Positions 26,549 through 35,239 of a stretch of 64,000 nucleotides of DNA are shown one piece after another. A program made the position numbers and the translations under genes. The stretch is from assembly GCA_016788885.1 (NCBI GenBank), contig JAEURX010000037.1:25454-89453 (forward strand), read 5' to 3'. Within the stretch, counting starts at the first letter, position 1. Each line of letters begins with the position of its first letter. The notes below the pieces were generated by a model. That model was not told where the DNA came from. It saw only the letters and a program-made list of their open reading frames with translations, and did not search any database. The stretch comes from Nitrospira sp. GTDB taxonomy: Bacteria > Nitrospirota > Nitrospiria > Nitrospirales > Nitrospiraceae.

Positions 26549-27700
26549 ATGACGTTACGAGAGCAAATCGGTCAGCTCTTCATGATGGGGTTCATGGGGA
26601 CCACGGTCAGCAAAGAGCTGGCGTCGTTCATGAAGGCGTACACGCCGGGCGGCGTAATCTTTTTTAGACGCAACCTCGAATCGGTTCAGCAAATTGTCGA
26701 TCTGACGAACGGGTTACAAAAGCTGTCGCCTGCGTCGCCCTTGTTGATCGCGATCGATCAAGAGGGGGGACGTGTGTCGCGGCTCCCTGCTGAATTCACG
26801 ATCTTCCCTCCCTGCGCACAATTGGGACAGTGCAATTCCAGCGAACTGGCCTACTCCGCCGCGGCGACGATCGCGAAGGAGTTGCGTGCGGTGGGCATCA
26901 ACATGAACATGGCGCCGGTGCTCGACGTGAACAGTAATCCGGAGAATCCCGTGATCGGTGACCGGGCCTTCGGCGCGGACCCTGGCCTCGTTGCGGAGTT
27001 GGGGCAGGCCACCATCGGCGGGTTGCAGGACAACATGGTGGTGGCGTGCGGGAAACATTTCCCCGGCCATGGAGATACCTCGGCCGACTCGCACAAGGTA
27101 CTGCCGGTGGTGGATGCGGGACTTCAGCGGCTCCGCGACACGGAGTTCCCCCCATTTCAGCACGCGATCCGGTTCGGTGTGGCCAGCTTGATGACGGCGC
27201 ATGTGCTCTATCGCGCGTTAGATCCCGATGCCCCGGCAACCCTCTCGTCGGCCGTCATTCAGCGGATGCTGCGGGAAGAGTTCCGGTATGACGGCGTCGT
27301 CTTTACGGATGACTTGGAGATGCATGCCATTATCGATCACGATGGGATCGGCGAGGCGGCCGTCCGATCATTTGTGGCCGGGTGCGATGTGTTGTTGATC
27401 TGTAAAGATCAGGATCGAGTGCAGACGGCAATGCAGGCGATGGAGCGCGCGGTGCGAGACGGTCGAATCACTCAGGAGCGGTTGCAGCAATCATTGGTTC
27501 GTGTGGCACGACTCAAGTCGCGATACCTGTTACCGTACAAACCGGTCACCATTTCCGATGCCCGCTTGGTGGTGGGATGTCGCACGCACAGGATGCTGCT
27601 CGATTCGTGGCATAAGGCCTATGCCCGTGTGCCTGCGCCGAAGGTCTCGGAGAACATGCAGTCGGCGGCGGCATTGGATTCACCGGTTGCGCATGTCTGA
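26549..27700 (+). CDS. nagZ: Beta-N-acetylhexosaminidase NagZ (GH3)
   Basis: Glycoside hydrolase family 3 enzyme, 383 residues, cutting GlcNAc from anhydro-muropeptides in peptidoglycan recycling. The signature AIDQEGGRVSRLP, the catalytic-loop motif CGKHFPGHGDTSADSHK (with the His/Asp dyad of NagZ) and the nucleophile region VVFTDDLEMHAI are all present. No signal peptide is visible, which fits a cytosolic recycling enzyme. It is about 40 residues longer at the C-terminus than the E. coli enzyme. Confidence 0.93.
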   Translation: MTLREQIGQLFMMGFMGTTVSKELASFMKAYTPGGVIFFRRNLESVQQIVDLTNGLQKLSPASPLLIAIDQEGGRVSRLPAEFTIFPPCAQLGQCNSSELAYSAAATIAKELRAVGINMNMAPVLDVNSNPENPVIGDRAFGADPGLVAELGQATIGGLQDNMVVACGKHFPGHGDTSADSHKVLPVVDAGLQRLRDTEFPPFQHAIRFGVASLMTAHVLYRALDPDAPATLSSAVIQRMLREEFRYDGVVFTDDLEMHAIIDHDGIGEAAVRSFVAGCDVLLICKDQDRVQTAMQAMERAVRDGRITQERLQQSLVRVARLKSRYLLPYKPVTISDARLVVGCRTHRMLLDSWHKAYARVPAPKVSENMQSAAALDSPVAHV

Positions 27701-27879
27701 GGCATCAGCACACTTTGCTTGATGGGGCTTGTTGGAAGTCAGGGGTGAGGGGCGTCCCTCGCTGAGACACAGGCTTCCCCAATTCCTTCGGACATTCGGC
27801 GCTGGCTTTTCTTCCTGGGTTTTGATTCACTGGTCCAGGATCCGATCCATTTCTTATCAGTTTATTTTACCGAGGTACC

Positions 27880-28269
27880 ATGGCTATCAAGAAAGGCGAC
27901 ATTCTCGACGAACGCAAACGGTTCCCCGACTCCTGTGGGTTGGTGGTGAAGTGTACCGGTGGCGGTGAGGGATTCAAGAAAATCTTCTGTTGTGGCCATG
28001 AGCTGACCGAAGAGGATCTTGTGCCGGAGATCATGTCGTCGAGGGGCCGAAAACGAGGGGGGCTGCTTCCGGGGGCGATGCTGGAAGAGAAGCGGCAGTT
28101 CCCTGATTCTTGCGGCCTTCGCCTCATGGTGATGGATGGAGGGGCCGGGCTTCAAGGGATCGATTGTTGTGGCCATCTCATTACAGCCGGCGCCGTGCAT
28201 GGGTTGAGGTTCGGCCAACCGCCGGAGGAAGGAGTTCCTATGCCGACTGGTCCGGCAGGGGAGGCGTAA
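27880..28269 (+). CDS. Small protein with two FPDSCGL...CCGH cysteine repeats
   Basis: A 129-residue cytoplasmic-looking protein made of two copies of a module of about 44 residues (about 4-47 and 61-104). Both copies share L-[DE]-E-[RK], then FPDSCGL, a GG-x-G turn and CCGH near the end. Each copy thus offers three cysteines and one histidine, a set that could hold zinc or iron; this is inference. GAGG stands five bases before the ATG. The stop overlaps the next start as TAATG, so it is coupled to a PsiE-like membrane protein. I do not recognise the family. Confidence 0.8.
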   Translation: MAIKKGDILDERKRFPDSCGLVVKCTGGGEGFKKIFCCGHELTEEDLVPEIMSSRGRKRGGLLPGAMLEEKRQFPDSCGLRLMVMDGGAGLQGIDCCGHLITAGAVHGLRFGQPPEEGVPMPTGPAGEA

Positions 28270-28790
28270 TGTCCCCTCCAAACGTGCCGGGGGCAGATGA
28301 TCAGTTCCATCGGCCTAGTATGCGCTGGTGGCTCGGTTTCATGGACCAACTGGACCGGCTCGGATATGTTGCGGCAGGGTTTAGCCTGCTTGCACTCTGC
28401 CTGATTATTTTCGTCCATGCCTGGTACATTTTCCTGGCTCGTCCCATTCACCTCGCGCTCCTCCCCGCTGCGCTCAAGTTATTGAACGATCTGCTCCTGG
28501 TCATCATTCTCCTGGAACTGTTTCGTACGGTGGTGCGATTTCTTCAGACGGAAGTGCTGGAGTTAGAACCGTATCTGTCCGTGGGGATCATTGCCTGTAC
28601 ACGGAGACTGTTGACGGCCAGTGCCGAACTCTCCTATCAGCTTGAAGCGGTGGCCAAGGAAAGCCGGCATGAGCTCTTTCAGCAATACCTCATGGATGTC
28701 GGCTTGAATGTGCTCGTCATCATCATCCTGATCGGCGGGCTGTACCTGCTTCGCTTACGTCCGTCGATTGAGCGTCGGGCCCTCTCCTGA
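28269..28790 (+). CDS. PsiE-like (phosphate-starvation-inducible) membrane protein
   Basis: A 173-residue membrane protein with four hydrophobic helices: VAAGFSLLALCLIIFVHAWY, ALLPAALKLLNDLLLVIILL, YLSVGIIACTRRLL and VLVIIILIGGLYLL. The stretch LNDLLLVIILLELFRTVVRF with the conserved acidic and arginine residues resembles the PsiE family (PF06146), of unknown biochemical role. It starts within the stop of the cysteine-repeat gene (TAATG), which strongly suggests co-expression. The name rests on sequence feel, not a search. Confidence 0.72.
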   Translation: MSPPNVPGADDQFHRPSMRWWLGFMDQLDRLGYVAAGFSLLALCLIIFVHAWYIFLARPIHLALLPAALKLLNDLLLVIILLELFRTVVRFLQTEVLELEPYLSVGIIACTRRLLTASAELSYQLEAVAKESRHELFQQYLMDVGLNVLVIIILIGGLYLLRLRPSIERRALS

Positions 28791-28877
28791 TCGGGGGTGG
28801 ACCGAATAGCAGGGGGCGCTAGGTCCTTCTTGCCCTCCCTATGCCTCTTATGGCATCATGCACCTCTTCTTGGAGGC

Positions 28878-29342
28878 ATGGTGGCCACATTGCTTGAATA
28901 TGTGGGATCGGTGCATATTTATCTCGGACCGTACCGAGGGAATCCGATCGCCTTGTATTTGAGACGGACGGAAGCCGGGTGTCAGATCGGCCCGCGCGCC
29001 TATCCTTGGAATGACGTGGTAGGTGCGGGGGAAACCCCCAACAAGGCCGCCGCAGATTTCGAAGAAAAGTGGAAGGGCAAAGGACTGGCTGCTGATATGT
29101 ATTCAGGTCCTTCGTGGGAAGGGGGGATCAAGCCGGAACGGCCTGCCCCGCCGAAACCCGCTGCTCCTCCCAAGCCTGCTGCTGCTCCGGCCGCAGCCAC
29201 AACCGCCCCAGCTGCTGTTGGAGCCACGAATGCAGCGCCGGTACCTCCTGCGCCTGCCTCAAAACCGGTCGCTCAGGCTCCTGCCCCTGCTGCAGCGGAA
29301 CCGAAGGCGGCACCGGTCGCCCCGACAGAAGCCTCGTCCTAA
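28878..29342 (+). CDS. Hypothetical protein with Ala/Pro-rich tail
   Basis: About 154 residues. The first 75 residues look folded (YVGSVHIYLGPYRGNPIALY, AYPWNDVVGAGETPNKAAAD), and the remaining half is a low-complexity Ala/Pro/Lys tail. The start is uncertain: GGAGG lies at 28872-28876, so the GTG at 28881 or ATG at 28878 are the nearest options. No domain recognised. Similar Ala/Pro tails occur on the TatA-like and DnaX proteins in this window. Convergent with the amino acid permease. Confidence 0.6.
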   Translation: MVATLLEYVGSVHIYLGPYRGNPIALYLRRTEAGCQIGPRAYPWNDVVGAGETPNKAAADFEEKWKGKGLAADMYSGPSWEGGIKPERPAPPKPAAPPKPAAAPAAATTAPAAVGATNAAPVPPAPASKPVAQAPAPAAAEPKAAPVAPTEASS

Positions 29343-29398
29343 TTCCCCGTTTCCATCAATCAGTTCAGCGACCGGCCGAGAGCCATGCGGCTCATGGG

Positions 29399-30820
29399 TC
29401 ATTCCACGGCAGGACGCCTGGCGAGTCTGCTATGGCGAATCCCATACATGGCATAGACCAGAATGCCGATGATGGTCCACACAAAGAATCGGATCCAGGT
29501 CATCCAGGGGAGGAAATACATTAATCCCGAGCAGGCGAGCACACCCAAAATGGGAATGAGTGGCATGAACGGCATGCGGAATGGCCGAGGGTGGTCGGGG
29601 TTGGTGTAACGAAGTACGATGATGCCGATGCAGACCAAGACGAAGGCGAACAGCGTCCCGATGTTGGTCATATCCGCCGCTTCGCCGATAGGAATTAGTG
29701 CCGCCATAATGGCGACTGCGACACCGGTCAAATACGTCGCATGATGTGGCGTTCGAAATTTTGGATGGACGCCTGAGAGCCAGGGGCCAAGGAGTCCGTC
29801 CCGGGACATGGCGAAAAAGACGCGAATCTGGCCTAACATCATCACCACCAGCACGCTCGTAATCCCCGCCACTGCCCCAACGGCCACGAGCGCGGCGCCC
29901 CACTTGAATCCGACCACGCGAAGCCCTTCGGCTACGGGTGCGTGGATGTCGATCTTCGAGAAAGGCACCAGCCCCGTCAGGACTGCCGCCACCGTAATGT
30001 AGAGCAGTGTGCAAACAGCCAGGGAGGCAAAGATGCCAATAGGAAGATCCCGTTGAGGATTCTTGGCTTCTTCCGCGGTGGTTGAGACGGCATCGAATCC
30101 GATGTAAGCAAAGAAGACGATGGCTGCGGCCGCACCGACGCCGGCAAATCCGAATGGCATGAACGGAGACCAGTTTGCCGTGTCGACGGATGAACTGCCG
30201 ACAGCGATGAAAAACACAATGACGGCGAGTTTGACCAGCACGATCCCGCACGTGGCCCTTGCGCTTTCTTTGACTCCGACAATGAGGATGCCTGTGACGA
30301 GGAGGACGATGATTGCGGCCGGGATGTTCGCAATGCCTCCATCGGCACCGGGGGGATGGGTGGCCCAGTAGGGAAGTTCGAGGCCGCAGAGTTTGAGGAT
30401 ATTGTTGAAGTAGCCGGACCAGCCGATCGCGACGGCAACGCAGGCCACGCCATACTCCAAAATTAGGTTCCAGCCGGTGAGCCAGGCTAAAAATTCTCCC
30501 AGTGTGGCGTAGGAGTAGGTGTAGGCGCTGCCTGCTACCGGAATCATCGCCGCGAATTCGGCATAACAGAGGGCGGCCAATGCGCAGGTGATGCCGGAGA
30601 GAATGAACGACAGGATGATGCCGGGTCCTGCTCCGGGGCGGTGAGCATCTCCGACGATTGCCGTGCCGATGAGGACGAAAATGCCGGTGCCGATAATGGC
30701 GCCAATGCCGAGCCCGGTCAGGTCCCAGGCCGTGAGGCTCCGTTTGAGGCGATGTTCGGGGGCGTCGGAATCAGCGAGGATTTGCTTGATGGATTTGGTG
30801 CGAAACAGTGGATTGCCCAC
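29399..30820 (-). CDS. Amino acid permease (APC superfamily, CAT type)
   Basis: A 473-residue transporter with about 12 helices and a GTG start preceded by AGAGGA. The hallmark first helix GIGAIIGTGIFVLIG, the PVAGSAYTYSYATLGE motif and FFAYIGFDAVSTTAEEAKNP place it with cationic amino acid transporters of the APC family. The last part FRTPHHATYLTG and the helix after it are also typical. It is downstream of a PuuD-like hydrolase in the same direction with a 59-base gap, hinting that the two work on the same amino compound. Confidence 0.88.
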   Translation of the reverse strand: MGNPLFRTKSIKQILADSDAPEHRLKRSLTAWDLTGLGIGAIIGTGIFVLIGTAIVGDAHRPGAGPGIILSFILSGITCALAALCYAEFAAMIPVAGSAYTYSYATLGEFLAWLTGWNLILEYGVACVAVAIGWSGYFNNILKLCGLELPYWATHPPGADGGIANIPAAIIVLLVTGILIVGVKESARATCGIVLVKLAVIVFFIAVGSSSVDTANWSPFMPFGFAGVGAAAAIVFFAYIGFDAVSTTAEEAKNPQRDLPIGIFASLAVCTLLYITVAAVLTGLVPFSKIDIHAPVAEGLRVVGFKWGAALVAVGAVAGITSVLVVMMLGQIRVFFAMSRDGLLGPWLSGVHPKFRTPHHATYLTGVAVAIMAALIPIGEAADMTNIGTLFAFVLVCIGIIVLRYTNPDHPRPFRMPFMPLIPILGVLACSGLMYFLPWMTWIRFFVWTIIGILVYAMYGIRHSRLARRPAVE

Positions 30821-30879
30821 CCAGTGTCCTCTCTCCGCGTCACGACCACAGCATGTGTGCCGGTTTGGTGAGCCCCCTG

Positions 30880-31656
30880 TCAGGAGCCGGTCCCGCGTCT
30901 CGCAGGCGAAGGTTGGTGTGACGGGCGACGTGAAGCTGCCCGTAGAAATGTCTGAAACAGGCGTCGGTGCAACAGGTGGCGTTCAAAGAGAAATTCCGGA
31001 TGCCATTGCAGGCCCAGAAAGAACGGAAGTCGAGGGTGTTCGATGGCCTCGACGATCCCGTCGGGAGCAGTGGCGCTGGCCAGCAAGGTGCGACCGACGG
31101 TTTTCACCGATTGATGATGGGAACTATTCACCTTCATGCGCGTGCGTTTGACGATGCGGTCGAGCAGGCTGCCGGGTGTAATGGTGATGCTGTGCGAAAG
31201 CTGTACTGCCGGGGTCTGTTGTCGGTGTTCGAGGACATCGTTCACTTGGGCTGGGAGGTCCTGATAGAGCGTGCCTCCGCAGGCAACGTTCATGGTTTGC
31301 ATGCCTCCGCAAATAGCGAGCGTTGGAATCTGGTTGCGGATGGCCAGCCGGACCAAGTTGAGCTCAAAACTGGACCGCCGTTCGGCGACGAGAGGAAAGC
31401 GGTATCGTTGAGATTCTCCGTAGAGGGTCGGGTCAAGATCTGGGCCGCTTCCCGTGAGCAGTAGCCCGTCGATGCTTGTGAGGAGGCGCCGACGCGCTGA
31501 ACGGTCTGCGACTAGGGGCAGGATCACCGGCACGCCGCCCAATTCTTCAATGGCGCGGACATACCGGGCCCGAAGAAAGTACGTGGGTTCCTTGCCGCCC
31601 CATTCCTTACGATCGCCGGCATTGAAGTCGGGCGTGACTCCGATGACCGGTTTCAT
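30880..31656 (-). CDS. Class I glutamine amidotransferase-fold hydrolase (PuuD-like, C26)
   Basis: About 258 residues starting at the ATG at 31656, two bases after the stop of the gene upstream; the longer open frame before it is not coding. The fold markers are GLLLTGSGPDLDPTLYG, the nucleophile elbow TLAICGGMQTMNVACGG, and the His-Glu pair in GLQWHPEFLF. This matches gamma-glutamyl-GABA hydrolases (PuuD), but the usual CRG at the elbow is CGG. It may hydrolyse gamma-glutamyl conjugates in putrescine or GABA use; the neighbouring permease supports an amino-compound role. Substrate not certain. Confidence 0.82.
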   Translation of the reverse strand: MKPVIGVTPDFNAGDRKEWGGKEPTYFLRARYVRAIEELGGVPVILPLVADRSARRRLLTSIDGLLLTGSGPDLDPTLYGESQRYRFPLVAERRSSFELNLVRLAIRNQIPTLAICGGMQTMNVACGGTLYQDLPAQVNDVLEHRQQTPAVQLSHSITITPGSLLDRIVKRTRMKVNSSHHQSVKTVGRTLLASATAPDGIVEAIEHPRLPFFLGLQWHPEFLFERHLLHRRLFQTFLRAASRRPSHQPSPARRGTGS

Positions 31657-31657
31657 G

Positions 31658-32128
31658 CTACTTGATCGGTTCCAAGGGCAGCGGTAGCGGCTCTTGAGGG
31701 GTGTAGTCCCCGGCCTCCCGGGCGGGCTCGCCTGACACGCCGAGGAACCGGATGGGCCGATCGCCTTTGAGGTGATCAGGGGTGATGATATAGGTGCCGT
31801 ACATGCTGGGGACCCAGATGTTCTTTGCCGTCTGCTCGCTGCCTCCGGAGAAGCCATAGGCTAAGCCGCCGACCACTCCGCCGCCGATTGCAAACGCGAG
31901 CTTGAGGGGAAAATACACAATCGTGGCAAGCGCGGATCCGGCTTGAATGCCCACGCCGGAGGCGCTGGCGTCATTTGATGAGACAGGGACATTGGAGCTC
32001 CCCGATTCTTGTGCGGAGACCGGCACCGCGAGGATGGCTAGTGAGCACAGTGCCACCACGCCAAGGACCAGGGCATTCGACCAGAGGCTGCGTCGTCTTT
32101 TGAAGGGCAGAATGGCAGAGACGTTCAC
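31658..32128 (-). CDS. Exported glycine-rich hypothetical protein
   Basis: A 156-residue protein with a GTG start eight bases after AAGGAGG. A signal peptide or membrane anchor covers about residues 15-40 (ALVLGVVALCSLAILAVPVSAQES). A second hydrophobic glycine-rich stretch, FAIGGGVVGGLAYGFSGG, could be membrane-inserting. The tail is rich in Pro and Glu. It is first of a likely three-gene operon with the PuuD-like hydrolase and permease. Family not recognised. Confidence 0.68.
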   Translation of the reverse strand: MNVSAILPFKRRRSLWSNALVLGVVALCSLAILAVPVSAQESGSSNVPVSSNDASASGVGIQAGSALATIVYFPLKLAFAIGGGVVGGLAYGFSGGSEQTAKNIWVPSMYGTYIITPDHLKGDRPIRFLGVSGEPAREAGDYTPQEPLPLPLEPIK

Positions 32129-32278
32129 GTTGAGTGCCTCCTTGGGGCTGAAGTTCTGTGATGAGTGAAAAAAGATGAGTGCTGATGAGCTATGTGCAAT
32201 TCAGAGTACTCCGTTGTCGTTATAACAAATTCCCCCTCATTTTCAAACCCCTTCCGGGTTTGCTGCAGGCGGCATTGT

Positions 32279-32740
32279 TCATGCGAGATCGGGTGGTTCG
32301 GCGAGGTCCAGTTCAAGGCGAATGCGATCGGTGATCTCGGCTGGTGTATTCTGGGTGAGGTGCGTCAACTCGGCGGTAAACGTTGAGGCCTCGATCACCT
32401 GATTCTGTTGATCGAGCCCGGCTTGGAGGGCCAGGTGTAGCGCGCAGGTGCAGAGGGACTGAATGAAGAGATCATCGGCCCGCCGCATGGTTTCCGTTCG
32501 GTCTTCGGGGTCCATGTCTCGCAGCAAGGCCTGGATCCAGGAAGAGAAGCCGATGTGTTCGCGTGTCTGCCCAATGTGAGGCTGTGCGACATCGACTCCA
32601 ACCTGTACGCCACCCTTCCAGCTGCGCTTCTTCACATTGAAGACGCAACGGAGGTGATCCGGCCGATCCTCAACGGGTTCCGGTCCGAAGAAAAACGTGA
32701 CGCGGTATTGTGTGAGATCTCCTGGTGCTGGATGTGTCAT
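32279..32740 (-). CDS. Hypothetical protein
   Basis: About 153 residues starting at MTHPAPGDLTQYRVTFFFGP (20 residues shown); an ATG at 32764 would add eight residues and neither has a clear ribosome site. It has no signal peptide or membrane helix and contains two cysteines in QSLCTCALHLALQAG. The second half is largely helical by composition. Divergent from the M24 peptidase, so the roughly 95 bases between them should hold both promoters. I do not recognise it. Confidence 0.6.
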   Translation of the reverse strand: MTHPAPGDLTQYRVTFFFGPEPVEDRPDHLRCVFNVKKRSWKGGVQVGVDVAQPHIGQTREHIGFSSWIQALLRDMDPEDRTETMRRADDLFIQSLCTCALHLALQAGLDQQNQVIEASTFTAELTHLTQNTPAEITDRIRLELDLAEPPDLA

Positions 32741-32834
32741 GGCGCGTGGTGCCGATTGTACCATTGCGACGGTCGGAGAACACAGACGGATCGGCAGAGT
32801 GGTATCGATGTCAAAATGCCGCTATGATGCGGCT

Positions 32835-34052
32835 ATGAATATGCTCGCTCCCTCTCGCGCGCACGTGCACCGGATTCAACAGGCCATCCGGGAGCAGCCA
32901 GGACTTGACGGCTGGCTCTTTTACGACTTTCGTCATCTGGATCCCATTGCGTATCGGGTGCTGTTGCTAGATCCGTCACTCCATGTGACGCGGAGATGGT
33001 ATTACTGGGTTCCGGCAGTGGGGGTGCCGGTGAAAGTTCAACATCGCATCGAGCCCCATGTGTTGGAGGGACTACCCGGTGATGAGCAGTTGTATGTCTC
33101 CTGGAGGGAGCAACATACGGCGCTGAGGTCCTTTCTGCACTCCGCCAAGCGGATTGCCATGCAATATTCGCCGATGAACGCCATCCCGTACCTCTCCCGC
33201 GTGGATGCCGGGACCATTGAGTTGATACGTGGGTTAGGCGTGGAGGTGGTGACTTCTGCGGATTTGGTTCAGCAGTTTGAGGCCGTGTGGGACGAGACCC
33301 AATTGGCCTCGCACCAAGTGGCAGCCGAGGGATTGCGAGCCATTGTGGATGAGGCTTTCGGATTTGTCGGCGCCTCTCTCGCCGGAGGGCGTTCTCTGAC
33401 CGAATACGACTTGCAGCAATACATCCTCAGCCGCATGCAGGCTCGCAACCTGGTCACCTCTAGCGCACCAATTGCCGCCGTCAACGCACATAGCGCAGAT
33501 CCGCACTATGGCCCGCCGCTGCAGGGATCCGCCCCCATCCGACCCGGGGATCTGGTGCTGATTGATCTATGGGCGAAGCAGCCCCAAGTGGGGGCGGTGT
33601 ATGCGGATATCACCTGGACTGGATTTGTGGGGCGAACGGTGCCGGCACGGCATCAAGAGATTTTTCAGATTGTCCGGCGTGCGCGGGATACGGCGGTGAG
33701 CTTTGTGCAAGAACGCGTGAGGTGCGGGGCGTTCCCGTTCGGATGGGAAGTGGATGATGCCTGCCGTCAGGTGATTCAAGACGCTGGATACGGGAACTAT
33801 TTCGTCCACCGCACCGGTCATTCGATCGGTGAAGAGGTGCATGGGAATGGGGCCAACATCGACAACCTGGAAACGCAGGATGCGCGTCGGTTGTTGCCGG
33901 GCACCTGCTTTTCCATCGAGCCGGGGATCTATTTGCCTCAGGAGTTCGGCATCCGCAGCGAACTCGATGTGTACCTCTCAACACATGACGCCACCGTGTA
34001 CGGACAACCGGTGCAAACCGAACTCGTCGCGATTTCCCCCGTTGTCGGTTAG
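32835..34052 (+). CDS. Xaa-Pro peptidase family protein (M24)
   Basis: Pita-bread-fold metallopeptidase of about 405 residues from the ATG at 32835; in-frame ATGs at 32841 and 32808 are also possible. The five metal ligands of M24 are present: D in LVLIDLWAKQ, D in YADITWTGF, H in TGHSIGEEVHG, E in SIEPGIYLP and E in RSELDVYL. The N-terminal creatinase-like domain spans about residues 1-165. It probably cleaves X-Pro peptides or is a related aminopeptidase. No neighbouring partner gene. Confidence 0.87.
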   Translation: MNMLAPSRAHVHRIQQAIREQPGLDGWLFYDFRHLDPIAYRVLLLDPSLHVTRRWYYWVPAVGVPVKVQHRIEPHVLEGLPGDEQLYVSWREQHTALRSFLHSAKRIAMQYSPMNAIPYLSRVDAGTIELIRGLGVEVVTSADLVQQFEAVWDETQLASHQVAAEGLRAIVDEAFGFVGASLAGGRSLTEYDLQQYILSRMQARNLVTSSAPIAAVNAHSADPHYGPPLQGSAPIRPGDLVLIDLWAKQPQVGAVYADITWTGFVGRTVPARHQEIFQIVRRARDTAVSFVQERVRCGAFPFGWEVDDACRQVIQDAGYGNYFVHRTGHSIGEEVHGNGANIDNLETQDARRLLPGTCFSIEPGIYLPQEFGIRSELDVYLSTHDATVYGQPVQTELVAISPVVG

Positions 34053-34093
34053 TTGAGCCTGCTTCCTCTCATTTCAGTGCCCTCCGCCATTTC

Positions 34094-34122
34094 TTGACAC
34101 CCTTTGCATCGGGCAGCTATCG
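34094..34122 (+). promoter_or_regulatory. Candidate promoter for the TatA-like gene
   Basis: TTGACA at 34094-34099 and CTATCG at 34117-34122 are separated by 17 bases, about 70 bases before the TatA-like ATG. The -35 box is perfect; the -10 box is weak. Confidence 0.45.
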
Positions 34123-34193
34123 TGAGGTGTCGCACAGCCAAATAGGCTCTGTCGTGCCTACGTCGCCCCTATTGGTCGAGGAAGGAAAGCAAC

Positions 34194-35045
34194 ATGTTTG
34201 GCACTATGGGATTTTCCGAACTGATTATTATCCTGGTTATCGTCCTGATTATTTTTGGGGCCGGGAAACTTCCGCAAATTGGTGAAGGTGTCGGCAAGGC
34301 GTTGAGGGGCTTCAAGAAAGAGGTGAACGACATTCCTCCTCCCGACGCTCCCGCTGAGCCGTCTGACTCGACAACGGTGGCTGCTCAAGCGCAGTCCGTG
34401 CCGGAGATTGCCCTAGCCGGACAGGCCGCCCCGGTTGTCCAGGCACCTGCCACTTCTCAGGTCACAGCTCCCTATACGCCAGGTCCCGAATTGACTCCCG
34501 GTACCACGGCGGCTCTTATGGCTGCGGCCGCCCCTCAGGGGCCCCAGTCCACTCAGCCGGTCAAGCCGCGAGTCGCCACCGTGGCGCCAGGTCAGGCTGC
34601 GCCGGGTTCGGCAGTGGCGCAGAGCCATCAGCCGCCGACCATGGAAGATCGGATGGCAGCTCCTGCTCCAGTGATGCGGGCGCAGTACCCGCCTCTGCCT
34701 GCTGCGGCTCAGAGCAAGCCAGTAGCCAAGCGCCCATCTGCCATCGTGAACAAAGATGCCGTGGCTCGGGTGCAGGCAGCCCAAGCTGCCATGCGGGCGA
34801 AGGCGGCACAGACCCAATCGGGAGGGATTTCCTCCCAAGACATGCAGGGTTTGGGGGAAGGGCTTGGAGATGCCGTGCGGACGTTTCGGCAGGCCGTGGC
34901 TGATGTGCGGAGTTCGGTCGATCCTCAGATGCGGACAATTCGGGCAGAAATGGACTCTGCACAAAAGGAGCTTGAGCAGTCAATTGAAGCGGCGAAGCAG
35001 GCCCCAGTGGTGGATGAAGAGGCTCCCGCCAAACCGCTCTCGTAA
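34194..35045 (+). CDS. tatA: TatA/TatB-like twin-arginine translocase subunit with long tail
   Basis: The N-terminus is a clear TatA family unit: short MFGTMGFSE, one membrane helix (LIIILVIVLIIFGAGKLP), and the amphipathic helix GEGVGKALRGFKKEV. Instead of ending near residue 90, the protein runs to 283: a Pro/Ala/Gln-rich linker (about 50-205) leads to a second amphipathic-helix-like block, GLGEGLGDAVRTFRQAV, and a coiled stretch (about 210-270). TatB proteins have long tails but this layout is unusual. AGGAAGG precedes the ATG. No tatC in the window. Confidence 0.85.
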   Translation: MFGTMGFSELIIILVIVLIIFGAGKLPQIGEGVGKALRGFKKEVNDIPPPDAPAEPSDSTTVAAQAQSVPEIALAGQAAPVVQAPATSQVTAPYTPGPELTPGTTAALMAAAAPQGPQSTQPVKPRVATVAPGQAAPGSAVAQSHQPPTMEDRMAAPAPVMRAQYPPLPAAAQSKPVAKRPSAIVNKDAVARVQAAQAAMRAKAAQTQSGGISSQDMQGLGEGLGDAVRTFRQAVADVRSSVDPQMRTIRAEMDSAQKELEQSIEAAKQAPVVDEEAPAKPLS

Positions 35046-35239
35046 TTGTTCGGTCCTTCCACTCGGCAGGGATTGTGGCTGGTGATCTCGCTCCTCAGGT
35101 GGAGGGGTGCGAAGTGAGAGTGCCTGTGCGCTATGCAAGGCCGTCCGAGTCCAAGTATCACGCCTCCATCATGCTAACGGTTGACGTCGTTACCTGAATG
35201 CTCGCTGACGGGCATTGTGGAGTGTTAATCAATCTGAAG

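Noticed and set aside
31657..31857. N-terminal extension of the PuuD-like hydrolase
   Set aside because: The extra 67 residues overlap the upstream gene and are Ser/Pro/Arg-rich without similarity to the family; the ATG at 31656 fits better.
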